This document shows, piece by piece, positions 25,597-35,467 of a DNA stretch of 64,000 nt. Location of the stretch: the NCBI GenBank assembly GCA_025677825.1, contig JAIXMO010000009.1, positions 1 to 64,000 of the forward strand. Reading direction: 5' to 3'. The notes under the pieces are model-generated. The model was not told the origin of the DNA. It saw nothing but the letters and a program-made list of their open reading frames with translations, and made no database searches. The first letter of the stretch is position 1, and every line of letters begins with the position of its first letter. The DNA comes from Helicostylum pulchrum. Lineage: Eukaryota > Mucoromycota > Mucoromycetes > Mucorales > Mucoraceae. Position numbers and translations under genes: made by a program.

Positions 25597-26617
25597 ATTT
25601 ATATCGTTAATAAAAAAAGAATTATTTTAATAAAATTACTGTATCCGGTATAAAAAAAGAGCTGAACGTTACATATTTAATCTTCCTACTATCGACAAAT
25701 CGTCGACTCCGTAGTTAAGCATGTGCTGCTATCCATAATCTCTCTGTCGTTTTTGCGTACACCCATTGCATACTTTACAAAACTTTACCAAATATACTAC
25801 AACTATTAGTTAGCGCTGCTACTATGACATTTCTGATCCCATGCAGAAATATGTTTTGCAGTTTACTGTTTTTTACATATAAATATCTTCGTCAGAGGAA
25901 TTAACAGTTAGCACCAGTACAAAGCAAAAAGATAAAAGCGATTACCATCGTATACTTGTACATTTCCAATTCGCTAAGTAACGGAAAAAAAGTAGAGGGT
26001 ATGCTTATATGTAGCGTCTACTTATTAGAGTTCATTAAAGATAGAAATTGTACGTTTCAGAAAAAAAGTTATTAGCGAACGACAAAAAGACTCATGTTTA
26101 AAGATGTATGCTGAATTTCATTGAATAAGAGAAGATAAATATGACACATGGATGTTCTTCTCCTTCTCTCGGTGACTTTTCGGTCTTCTTTTTCGGCTTC
26201 TTCATGATCAGTCTTGCAGAAAATAATATACCTGCGTACAATATATCGTACCTGAAATGAACCATAATTATTAAATAAAAGTTTGATTGCCTTACTTAAT
26301 TTCCCGCCAGTTCTTTTTAAAGAAGCTTTAGCCGCGTGTATGAACAAGATACAGTAAAACAAGTATAACTGTCTTTAATCACGTAGATAGATCAAGCCCA
26401 ATTCTTTGTGTATAAGGTAGCAAGATCAAATATAATTTTTCTTTTATAGTTTAGTTTAGATCAACCTCGAGATGAAATCATAATAGATGAAAGCTTAATA
26501 GTTATATAATCCGAGTCCAAAATAATGTTACCACAGAGATCGATATTTTTTATTTACGTGACTCGTAATAATTATTTAAAAAAACTTTATTTCTTTTTGC
26601 ACAATACAAACATATAA
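25597..26617. other. Intergenic with one unclassified minus-strand frame
   Basis: About 1 kb between POL3 and POP7. A 96-codon minus-strand frame (26072-26362) contains a basic/acidic mix (HEEAEKEDRKVTERRRRTS). In another frame the same DNA reads a membrane-like segment followed by KKPKKKTEKSP, so it could be the 3' exon of a small gene or debris. I see no homology. Confidence 0.35.
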
Positions 26618-27191
26618 ATGACTGAAAAAAGGGCTCCTGCACAAGGTAAAATAAACACCATTACTTTAATAAAGTGTTTATTAACATGAATTTTTTTTTA
26701 TCAGGTTCAATTCATAAAAGAGCTCCTCAAAGACCTGCTACAGTTCCTACCGATATTTACATTTCGGGAAAAAGTAAATCAAATGCAATTATCAAGCGAG
26801 TGACCAGACTCATGTTGAAAGAAAAGTAAAATACATGACATAAACGAGTATATGGTTTTACTAGGTTTAACAAATAATATTTTATTTTAGCCACAAGTCT
26901 GTTACTATTCATGGTTTAGGTGCCATGGTAATTCGTGCCACATCCATGGCCTTAGCTGCTCAAGAAGCGTTGGAGAACCAAGTTGTTTTAAAGCCTATGA
27001 CCGAGACAATTACGTTGACCGACGATATTATACCTGATGATATGGATAAAGATTTAGAGACACAAAAGAGGAACAGTTCAATTATCCATATCAAATTAGA
27101 AGCAAAAGATGGACTTGCTGAATTACAACAAAGAACAGGAAAGATTATTCATCACCCTTCACGAAATAGAAGAAGTAGACGTTGGTTGTAA
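26618..27191 (+). CDS. POP7: RNase P/MRP subunit POP7 (Rpp20, Alba fold)
   Basis: Three exons (26618-26645, 26705-26825, 26891-27191) give 149 aa. The Alba-superfamily pattern is clear: TDIYISGKSKSNAIIKRVTRL, then KSVTIHGLGAMVIRATSMAL, matching Rpp20/Pop7 (strand-helix with KS/KR, then a conserved GLG-A-I motif). Pop7 pairs with Pop6 (Rpp25) and binds the P3 domain of RNase P and RNase MRP RNA, acting in tRNA 5' processing and rRNA maturation. The C-terminal basic tail (HHPSRNRRSRRWL) should contact RNA. The first exon is only 28 nt. It lies on the same strand downstream of POL3. Confidence 0.88.
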
Positions 27192-27239
27192 ACAAAAAAA
27201 AAAAAGAAATATATTGTACATAATAAAAAAGTGATTCTT

Positions 27240-27840
27240 GTTTTTACTTTTTCAAATGTGATAATAGTAACACTAGCAGTTCCAGACTGGCTGCGCCAGA
27301 TCTACCTGTGGTAGGTCACAGAGAAGTGGTTTTTTAACATAGTCTATCAGAAAGCGACCCTCTTTAAAAATATTTAATAAGAGAAATATAACACTTTAAA
27401 AAAATATGATATTGTATCAGAAAATGATCCTCTCAAAAGAGAAACGATATTTCTTTAATAGTTAATCAAATTTTATCCGAAATATAAAAAACAAAGTAAG
27501 TTTGCAGTACTCGCTGTGAAGTAGATGCTCTGAGGGATCTATTATCACCACTCTGTTATACATAGAATCATGCAAGTTTTTTAATATTTTATCAATAAGC
27601 AGCTGTATTGGCTTTTGTGCAACATCATGCTCCTGTGGTTTAATTCGTGTGTTTTGTTTTTGATACCTTTTGTAATAAAAAGGAACATGAAAATTGAAAT
27701 AATTTTATCACCTAATCGATCCAGTTGTAATTTCGGTAAATGTCTAACTACTCCATACCATAAATGTATGTAAATTAACATACACTCCAAAAAAATATAT
27801 AATTCATCAATGAAATAAGAAGTCAGAATAAAGTTTAACA
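27240..27840 (-). pseudogene. Truncated, broken copy of the 3' end of the PAXBP1-like gene
   Basis: The segment 27241-27275 matches 29357-29391 (terminal codons, AAATGTGATAATARTAAC core), and 27695-27795 matches about 29452-29551, where the translation VRHLPKLQLDRLGDKIIS mirrors WRRHLPKLQFERLGDLVVYK of the intact gene. Between the two blocks lie about 400 bp of unrelated DNA with an internal near-duplication (TATCAGAAAxxGAxCCTCT at about 27341 and 27416). It is therefore a decayed partial duplicate with an insertion. Confidence 0.75.
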
Positions 27841-27954
27841 AAAAGACCTAAGGGGCGACATATTTTACGATAAACAGTGAAAATAAAAAAACCTAATATT
27901 TTATTTGGTTGTTTTGATCTTCTTTCTACAGATGTCCCTAGAAGTTGATGTTTA

Positions 27955-28500
27955 GGTTATGGCGTCTTCTCCCAATAACCATCAAACCATCTTGAATATT
28001 TGGTATCATTACGTTTAATATGTTCATATAATACAGCTTATACATTCTTTACAACTTCTTTTGCAATCCAAGCCGAATAAATTGCAGGTAAGACAGTAGC
28101 ACCAACGCCTGAAACATTATTCATGTCATAAAAAACGATTCTAAACCTGAATGAACGAATCCAATTGTTTGAATTTTTGTTCTTTCGTCTTTCCTGATCA
28201 ATAAATAATATATTTCAATTGGGACTCAACTTATTTGATTCTGTTCGATCAACAAATTTTGTTGATTTTACAACAGAATCAAACAGAATGAAATCAATTT
28301 TTTTTTTGTAAATGAAACGTACTAATAATCCAGCATGTCTTTCAATCATTCTGGTAACTTCTTAGAACCTTCTTCTAATCTTTTAGTGCCTTGTTCACCA
28401 TCATACATCTTTCCTGCTTCTGATGCCCCATACTCAATACTATCATCGTCGACACTTCCAATAGAACGATCCTTGTTCTTTCTTTTACTTGAACTTACAC
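27955..28500 (-). pseudogene. Unclassified coding remnant, partly nuclease-like
   Basis: On the minus strand, 28500-28325 reads a frame with DDDSIEYGASEAGKMYDGE then TKRLEEGSKKLPE, ending in stops. Its E-x-GK pattern resembles the decayed gene at 19.7-21.1 kb. Farther 3' (28190-27960) a spliced-looking frame (intron about 28102-28153, GTTTAG...TTTCAG) reads VGATVLPAIYSAWIAKEVVK, stop, then HIKRNDTKYSRWFDGYWEK. The two parts may or may not belong together. At least three in-frame stops rule out an intact gene. Confidence 0.45.
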
Positions 28501-28706
28501 TCAAACATTTATAACTAGAAAAAATAATATTAATCCCAAAATGTAAAATTATAGCTGATACAATGCCTTTCCTACCCTAAAACGTCAATATAATTAACAC
28601 TGTCGGAAGTAGTTCATGTCCTAAGTCTTGGTAAAAAGGATTTATGATTCTCTCTTCTTCATTTTCTTCTTTCATCTCTTCTGCAATAAACCCTTCACTT
28701 TACACG

Positions 28707-29035
28707 TTCAGAAAGAAAGTGCGACGTAAGTATTGCTTTTTACTTACTTTTATAAAGTGCCCAAAAAAAAAGTAGTCTGATATCTGCACGCTGTTACAGT
28801 AGGGTGGACCACGTTTGAACGTTTGTAGTAGGCGCTCTTTTGCATGGCAGTTGCTTGTCAATAAATCGATTGGTAGTGAGTGTATACTTTCTAATATAAA
28901 GTATACTTCTTTTAATAAGGTGTGAACTACTTTATAGACTTTTACCTAGTTTTATGTGAAAGATATTTTCAGCCTGACATGCTTTAAGAAGAACAATATC
29001 CTTTTGTATGGGCATAAAAGAAAAGATGTACATAA
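28707..29035 (+). repeat. Dispersed repeat B, copy 1 (carries an insertion)
   Basis: Segments 28707-28856 and 28981-29035 align in the same orientation with 44983-45178 (shared blocks TTTGAACGTTTGTAG, GCGCTCTTTTGCATGGC and TTTAAGAAGAACA). The copy is interrupted by a 124-bp insertion. Confidence 0.75.
28857..28984 (+). mobile_element. 124-bp insertion flanked by GCTT direct repeats
   Basis: Relative to copy 2 of repeat B, copy 1 has 124 extra bp (28857-28980) bounded by GCTT at 28853-28856 and 28981-28984, which looks like a 4-bp target-site duplication. Inside is a perfect 9-bp inverted repeat (28882-28890 with 28898-28906, GTATACTTT). No clear terminal inverted repeats were found. Deletion between the two GCTT copies in copy 2 would give the same picture. 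Confidence 0.45.
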
Positions 29036-29362
29036 AAGAAAGAAGAGAGATCTTTTTTTTAAAAAAAAAGATAAATTAAGTACTTATTAGATTGGGTCTA
29101 TTTGCTTATACGATCTATTTAACCATTTTTATATAAGTACACGTCTACAAACTAGTTGTTACAACTTATTTTAACAAACCAAAAATGTCTCATGCGTCAC
29201 ATATCTTTTGCCTGAACGTGTAAATAAAACGTGTAACAAGAATTCCCCAATATAAACGAGGGGTTTGGGTGTCTCCCTGCAGGTACGACGGATCGAAGGC
29301 CCAGCGAAGTCAGTCCGGAACTGCTAGTATTTATATATTGTTCATAATAAAGATTTTTTTTT
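29036..29362. other. Intergenic with repeat C, copy 1
   Basis: The segment 29207-29249 (CCTGAACGTGTAAATAAAAC core) matches 59416-59460. The GC-richer stretch 29275-29325 is unlike its surroundings, but I cannot fold it into a known RNA. The PAXBP1-like stop lies at 29363. Confidence 0.45.
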
Positions 29363-31928
29363 TTACTTTTTTAAATGTGATAATAATAACATGGCTTCAT
29401 TTTGAAGATGAAGGTCGGTAGGATAAGATTCTGGTTTAAGTAAAGGTGAAATGATTTTATACACGACTAAATCACCTAATCGTTCGAATTGTAGCTTTGG
29501 TAAATGTCTACGCCATACCATAAATGTCTTCAAGTATTTACATGCACTCCAAAAGAACCGATGTTTAGCTTCAATGGCTTCCGGTTGAAGATCAGATTTG
29601 AGAATACAACTTTCAACGATTTCTGCAAGACGTGTAATTTGCTTTTCTAATACTTGTACAATATCAACGGCAAGATCCTTTTTATACATATAATAATTAG
29701 TCATACATATACATGTATATAGTTTGTTTTGTTTTACCATGTATGCCTTTTCATGCGTATCGACATAGTAAGATACTTGTTCTACTACTTGAGCCGCATA
29801 CCTCATTTCCTTTGACGATGCTGCATTTAAAGTATCCAACATACTTTTGATCTTTTTAATCATTGATTTTTCCACCACCTTATTCAACATTTCAATATCA
29901 GGATCCTCATGTTCAGCCGAAACACCATACTCTGATAAAATACTATGCCATTGCATAGTATCAAAATCGAGAGGATTCTAAAGAGAAAAAAAAGGAAAAA
30001 AAAAGACAAATTAATAAAAATACTATTGAATAAAAAAATAACTTACAGAGAAAGGATCCCAAGACACTAATTCAGATCGAATATAAAATTCAAACGCACC
30101 AGGTAAACTAAGACTACCATACGCCTTTTGATAATCATCAAAGTATTGCAACTTCCAGGCTTCAAATTTATCTTTAACTGTACGAAGCGATTTAAATTCA
30201 TCCGCGACATCCGACATAATGCCATTCAATTTTTCGGTTTGAATAATTTCTAATTTACTATCCTTTTGAACCTCATAATCTTCAGACATTTCATCATCAG
30301 TCCATAATCCTTGTTCTCTAATAGACTCGTCACTCGTTAAATCGTTAAATTCTGCTTGTTTTTCAATACGTTGCTTTCTTTCGTTTCTTCTGCGTTGACG
30401 AGCAGATTCTGAATTGCGTAATTCACGTACTCTACCGAACTCATCTACTTCAGGTTCATCCATATCTTCATCGAATTGAGACATTGGTATATCAGCAAAC
30501 ATACACAAATCGTCAAGGTTGTTTTGGTATCTACGTGCTGTTGCTACTTCGGTTCTTGTTGCTATAATATCATGTACTTCTAATTCCAGTTTTTCAAGCT
30601 CAGGGAACTAAACAACATATTATAAATATACTTACACACACTATTTTTTCTTTTATTGGTATACATTACCTTTGCATCTAAAAGTTCACCTAAATCATTT
30701 ACATATTGTGCGAGATCTTGGAAATAATTATATCTTTCACTACCCTTATTAATCTCCTTTGTCAAATCTTCTTCAACAATACTAGAATTTTCTATTGTTT
30801 TTAAAGATTCTTCTAAATTTGATTTATAATTGCTCATTGATTCGGATACTTGTTGTGTAGTGATTGTAAGTGAATTCATAATATCAGAAAGATTTGGTAA
30901 TGGTGCAGCGTCAGGAACTAGAATAAAAAAAATAAGTAAGTACGCTATTCCTTACACATAAAAAAAATCGTTACTTTGAGCGGGTCTATAGTTACGAGGA
31001 GGGGTATAGGGATCGTGATGTACGTGTACAGACTTTGCACCACCAAACTTCATCATATCTTCCTCCCACCTTTCCATATCTTCAGACTGATTATCATTAT
31101 CCTCTTCCGCCTCCTCAATTAATTCACGTACACCTTCTCTACGTTCCTTTTCTTGTGTCTTTGCTGCTTTCTTATCCAACGAAAACTTATCCCCAACATA
31201 TTTTTCAAATTCAGCTTCACCATCATCTGCTAAATCATCTTCTTCTCTCATTAACCGAGACCCAGATTTATCTTCTTCTGTATCATTTAAAGATATAAAA
31301 CCTTGTTCTTCCTCCTCTTGACCAGTGAACCCTTTTCGCATTTGCTCTCTCTTTTTCTTAGCGGCTAAAATCGCTCCAGCATCGGGTATTCCAACACCAT
31401 CGATCGTTGCATTCATTGTAGTTGGAAACTTTTCATGTAATAAAGCATCGTCTGCTGCAATGGTTGATTTGACTGATTTAGGTAAACTAGGGGTTTGTTG
31501 TCGAAGCTTTTGTAAAGATTCTTCATCGTAATACGAAGTAGTTGTTTGTTCTGTCTCTAAAGTTTCTAATGGATTCAAGTCACTATTAAAAAGGAAAGTG
31601 TTGCGTTTAAAATCTAGATCGCTTTTAAAAAAATAAGAAATTACCTTGGTAATTGTAATTTAACAGTTCTACTAGCTTTAGTCTTTTTCACTTGAAATTC
31701 TTCTACATCACCTTCTTCTTCATCACCAAAACTTAATACTGATGTTTTCGTATCCTTCTTCTTCTTTTTCTCGGTTGATGTTAAGGTTTTTTTAATAATG
31801 ACTTCTAAAATATATAATTAGTCGCACAATCACAAAAAAAAAGAGAAAGTCGTACCTTCTGTTGGTTCTTCATCGGTGACCTCAATTTTTCTACGAATAT
31901 TCTTCGTACGCGAAGACTTTTTAAACAT
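29363..31928 (-). CDS. PAXBP1: PAXBP1/GCFC-family splicing-linked protein
   Basis: Seven exons (31928-31856, 31804-31645, 31582-30975, 30917-30670, 30607-30047, 29977-29738, 29677-29363) give 734 aa. The N-terminal third is basic/acidic (MFKKSSRTKNIRRKIEVTDE, VLSFGDEEEGD) with an IPDAGAILAAKKKREQMRK element. The middle has a coiled coil and ELRNSESARQRRRNERKQR. The C-terminal GCFC domain carries AWKLQYFDDYQKAYGSLSLP and PFEFYIR-like FEFYIRSELVSWDPFS. Family members (GCFC1/2, TFIP11-linked, plant ILP1) act in spliceosome disassembly or intron lariat turnover, and PAXBP1 also in Pax-dependent transcription. The fungal role is inferred to be splicing. It ends shortly after the GCFC start region, shorter than human PAXBP1 (917 aa). 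Confidence 0.87.
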
Positions 31929-32064
31929 GGTTTTTAATTTTAATGAAAAAGAGAGAAGAAAAAAAAAAAACCTCATTTTAAGTAAAAATACTCGTTAGAT
32001 TGAAAGTCACAAGAATAGAAATTTGATTGGGTTTTGACAAAAAACGACGTTACCTAATTATTCC

Positions 32065-33640
32065 TTAGTTGCATTGCAACTGGCTGTTCTTCTCTTCTTC
32101 ACAGAAGGAAGATGCAATTGTTTTGAATTTTTCAGTATTAAATTGACTGATTTTAGTAGGAGAAAAAAAAGGAATTGGAGCACTAAGTATATCGGAGGAA
32201 AGGCCCGATAAACCTATGGCCAAAGGTGACAGGGCATCTCGAAACTTTGTAGTCCTACCGCGTTTCACGGAGACACATCCGGGGTTGATACACATCAAAC
32301 TGCCTTTAGTATATCTTCTTATTAACTTGCCATCTTTTTCTTCAATAAATAATAGGTGCTCCAAATGTTGGAAACAATAGACACAAGTCTGCGATTTCAT
32401 GTGTTCGTTGGTGATACAGACATTCCCTCTATTGCCATGCATTATTTCCAGTCACTTCCCTCCATATCTACGGTGTCCTTTTATACTACTTCCAACTACT
32501 GTTCCTCTGTCTCTAACGAATTGTACAACCTTTTTCCAATCTATTGGACCATCAAAATTAGTTGATTTTCCAAAAAAAAAAAAAAAAAAAAATTACGACA
32601 AGTTGTATTGTATTATGTTACCTCCTCCTGATACTATCTTTCTCCTTCCACTGTCAACCAGTTTACCCAGAAACCTACGTTTTTGAATCTCGTTTGATGT
32701 CAACTATTGCTCTCTTTTTAGAAGAATAAAACTTTTGCAATTGATCAGATTTGCCAGCATGCAAGTTAAAGGCATTTTGATATTGTGACATGGTGGTGTT
32801 GTTTACCATCACGGGTGACTTTGACAATACATCTTCTACCTTAGACATTTATTTTCCTTCTTCGGTATGCTTTTTCACTCTCTCTAGTTTCTTCCTGACC
32901 TTACGGTGGGAGCAACCAACATCGATATTTGCAGAATTAATTACTTGGTTTTGCTGAGGTAAGTCCAGATACTTTCTGTCGTCTTGAATATCGATATCTA
33001 CTTCTCCCAAGTCTTGGTAACGGTTATATAGCTCCAAATGAAACTTAAATCTATCTAGTGTAAACTGTGTCGTAGTCGACATGTTTATAATCCCATTGTC
33101 GGTACGGGAAAAGGAAAAAGTTTTATCAACCTCTGACAAACGACATTCTTCAGCCTTACATACACAGCGTGTCACGCCAGTAAGTATACAAACTGATTCT
33201 TTTTTTTCTTTGGCAGAACCAGCAGATTTTCCTCTTGTTTCTTATCAAGCTGGCTTTTATAGCGAATGGCATTCCTTTTGTAGTAAAGTTTTTCATTTAA
33301 TGCAGCTTTACTAGATCGACAGGCTTGAATAGCTAGATACTCCTCCTGTCCTTTTTTATTAGTATCTTTGAGTCTGATTATCAGATCATTATTGATATTG
33401 TCATCCTTCAATTTAGCCTTGATTGGATTTATTTCTATAGTCAGCTGCATCACCAGATCAGACTTATACAAGTTGCACAATTCTTCTTTCAAGTTGTTGA
33501 TTTTATTCTGAAGAGTACACAATAAAAGGGTCTCTGAATGGTCTAATAGAAAAACTAAAAACTTCGTAGCGATATTATTTAATTTAAACAAACTGATGGT
33601 TTTTTTCTCTTTCTCTGCGTATTATTACATGATAAAAAAC
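32065..33640 (-). pseudogene. Fanzor (TnpB-like RNA-guided nuclease) remnant
   Basis: Minus-strand frames in order: helical N-terminal part (33591-33172), a block with FSRTDNGIINMSTTTQFTLD (33175-32849, RuvC-I-like Asp in TDNG), MSKVEDVLSKSP... and KRRFLGKLVDSGRRKIVSGG (32848-32580), a stretch reading SSIKGHRRYGG (near 32480), then the C-terminal block 32442-32065 with TNEHMKSQTCVYC ... GSLMCINPGC ... TKFRDALSPLAIGLSG. The last block is a zinc ribbon followed by the RuvC-III-type RD--A--AI motif, the layout of TnpB/Fanzor. Frames change at least three times, and a 20-A run (32573-32592) breaks one block, so the gene is not intact. Some joins could be introns. Fanzors are transposon-encoded, omega-RNA-guided DNA endonucleases of eukaryotes. 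Confidence 0.62.
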
Positions 33641-33906
33641 ATCTTCTAAATACAGGCACCACTCCGAAATTCTCGACTCGTTACTAAAAAAAAAAAACCT
33701 AATTTTTTTGCCAAGTCTTTTTACAAGTACAAAACAATTCATGTATAAGCTTAATGTTTTTATTGTGCATAGTCATACTTTTTTAAACACTATATTACGT
33801 TCTTAAACTATCGTATTATAAAGACTTACCTGTTATTTTCGAATTAACTCACACGGAAGGCTATGATTTCTAAAATTAATTGCTTATATTTATATAAAAA
33901 AAGATT

Positions 33907-35345
33907 CTACGTTTGTCTTGCTGGATGTGCAAGCGAATCTCTCAAGGATTGGAGTTGGTTATTCATATCCGCGACAAGGATATAATCCTGTTTGGTATTG
34001 CCAATGGTAACTCTCTGGGCACCTTTTTTGAGCAAAACAGTATTTTTCCATGTTTTCGGCATAAGCTGAAATATAGCTAGATTTATCATCAATACTGTTG
34101 TTGACAACAGATGCCTGGGCAATGCTTACTATCTTTCGAACGAAGAAGGGGATTGCCATAATTCTCGAAACAAGGAGCATACACTAGCAAATACCGATGG
34201 AATCGGGGCATGAGCAGGAGCGAACGTGGTTACTTTCAACCGAGATTTGATAAATGTTATCAAAGTTAGGGTTGAAAGGCTGGCATGAAAAAAAAAATCG
34301 GGTGTATCTTCTACCACGTAAGTCATAAGCGCAGAAGCTTGAACATCTGCAACCTGTTTTTTTTTCTTTTTCACCTGCATTCAAAGGAAATTTTGGAAGC
34401 CCAACTGAACCCTCAAAGCCTCCTGTCTGTAATCGAGGATTACGATCTGGGAAAGCATATAAAGCAGACGGTCTGCTCGTAAATTTCTTGGTTCACCAAG
34501 GTAATATGCATTGAGCCTATTACGGCAGGATTCAATCAAATTGTTAGTGTGGAAAGTAGCATCCTAGCTCAAATATAGATAAAAAGGAAAATCGATTAGC
34601 ATTGATAATATTGTTTCCCATCTTGTAATTAACCGAAAGGTTAAAGGGTATGGCAGCACCAGATTGTTCACTAGCAATATTTTCAAGCTATTAAACACCA
34701 TGTTAGTGAGCATAAGTTCAATTAATATCAGACATTAGTATTTACGTGAGCTAAATCTTCGGGATTCAAGCGAAGGAGAGCTTTGACAATTTTTCAATCC
34801 ATGTGCTTCTCAACATGTTCTTCGATCAGTCAGCGAATTTCTTCACTGACTCTCGAATCAACGATATCACGAGTGGCGTTAGGATTGTAATTTTCATGTT
34901 TCCAGAAATACTTCAAAAAAAACAGAGCCAATAATTCTCTTTACGGTACTTAATTTTGTAGGGCAACCAACTTTGATAGAAGATTTAACCTGTCTTTTTT
35001 TTTTCTTCAGGCGTATTATATATATTTTTTAGGCTTGCTAGAATGATTACAAAACAGCTTCTTTGTCTGCATTTTTTACTGTCTTCGTGCAGACCCAGAC
35101 AGCATGCTTAGAGCTATTGTTTTCTAACCATTCTTCAAAAACATTTCTGTTTTCAAACAATTGAATCTAAAGATGTTCGTTATAAGTGGGTACTTCGCGA
35201 CGTAGTAGATGAGAGGAGCTGGCCACATTTGTTTTTGTAAATGAAGGTTGAACACCCTCAGATTTTTTAAGTAAAAGTCACTGGGTGTCAAATCGTTCAG
35301 GTGACGTAGAGTTTTTTTTTTTTTTTTTTTTTTTTGGCAGCACAA
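33907..35345 (-). pseudogene. MULE-type transposase remnant with SWIM finger
   Basis: Several minus-strand pieces in order: 35345-35124 (unassigned), about 34930-34750 reading NPNATRDIVDSRVSEEIR then a stop, about 34560-34390 reading NNLIESCRNRLNAYYLGEPR and RADRLLYMLSQIVILDYRQE, and 34260-33907 with a SWIM-type CSCPDSIGIC followed by CMLLVSRIMAIPFFVRK. The NNLIESWHNxLK-like block and a C-x-C-xn-C-x-H finger are typical of Mutator-like transposases. Here the finger has a TAG stop in the C-x-H region and Cys where His is expected. Multiple stops and frame changes show decay. Confidence 0.55.
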
Positions 35346-35467
35346 AAAAGGTATAAAGTGCCTTTATTTTTTCCACCTATTCCTGCATTTTTTTCGTATC
35401 TTTTTTCAAGTGAAATAATCATTTTTCTGAAAAAAAATACGAAAAAAAAGCCACTTTTCCTTGTAAT

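Noticed and set aside
28996..29009. ATATCCTTTT resembling a U12-type AT-AC intron donor
   Set aside because: It lies in repeat B with no branch site or coding context; the match is short and expected by chance in AT-rich DNA.
29270..29330. GC-rich stretch considered as a tRNA or snRNA
   Set aside because: No T-loop GTTCGA in the correct spacing, no acceptor stem and no recognised snRNA motif.
31035..31298. Plus-strand open frame inside the PAXBP1-like gene
   Set aside because: Antisense shadow of an acidic, Glu-rich exon.
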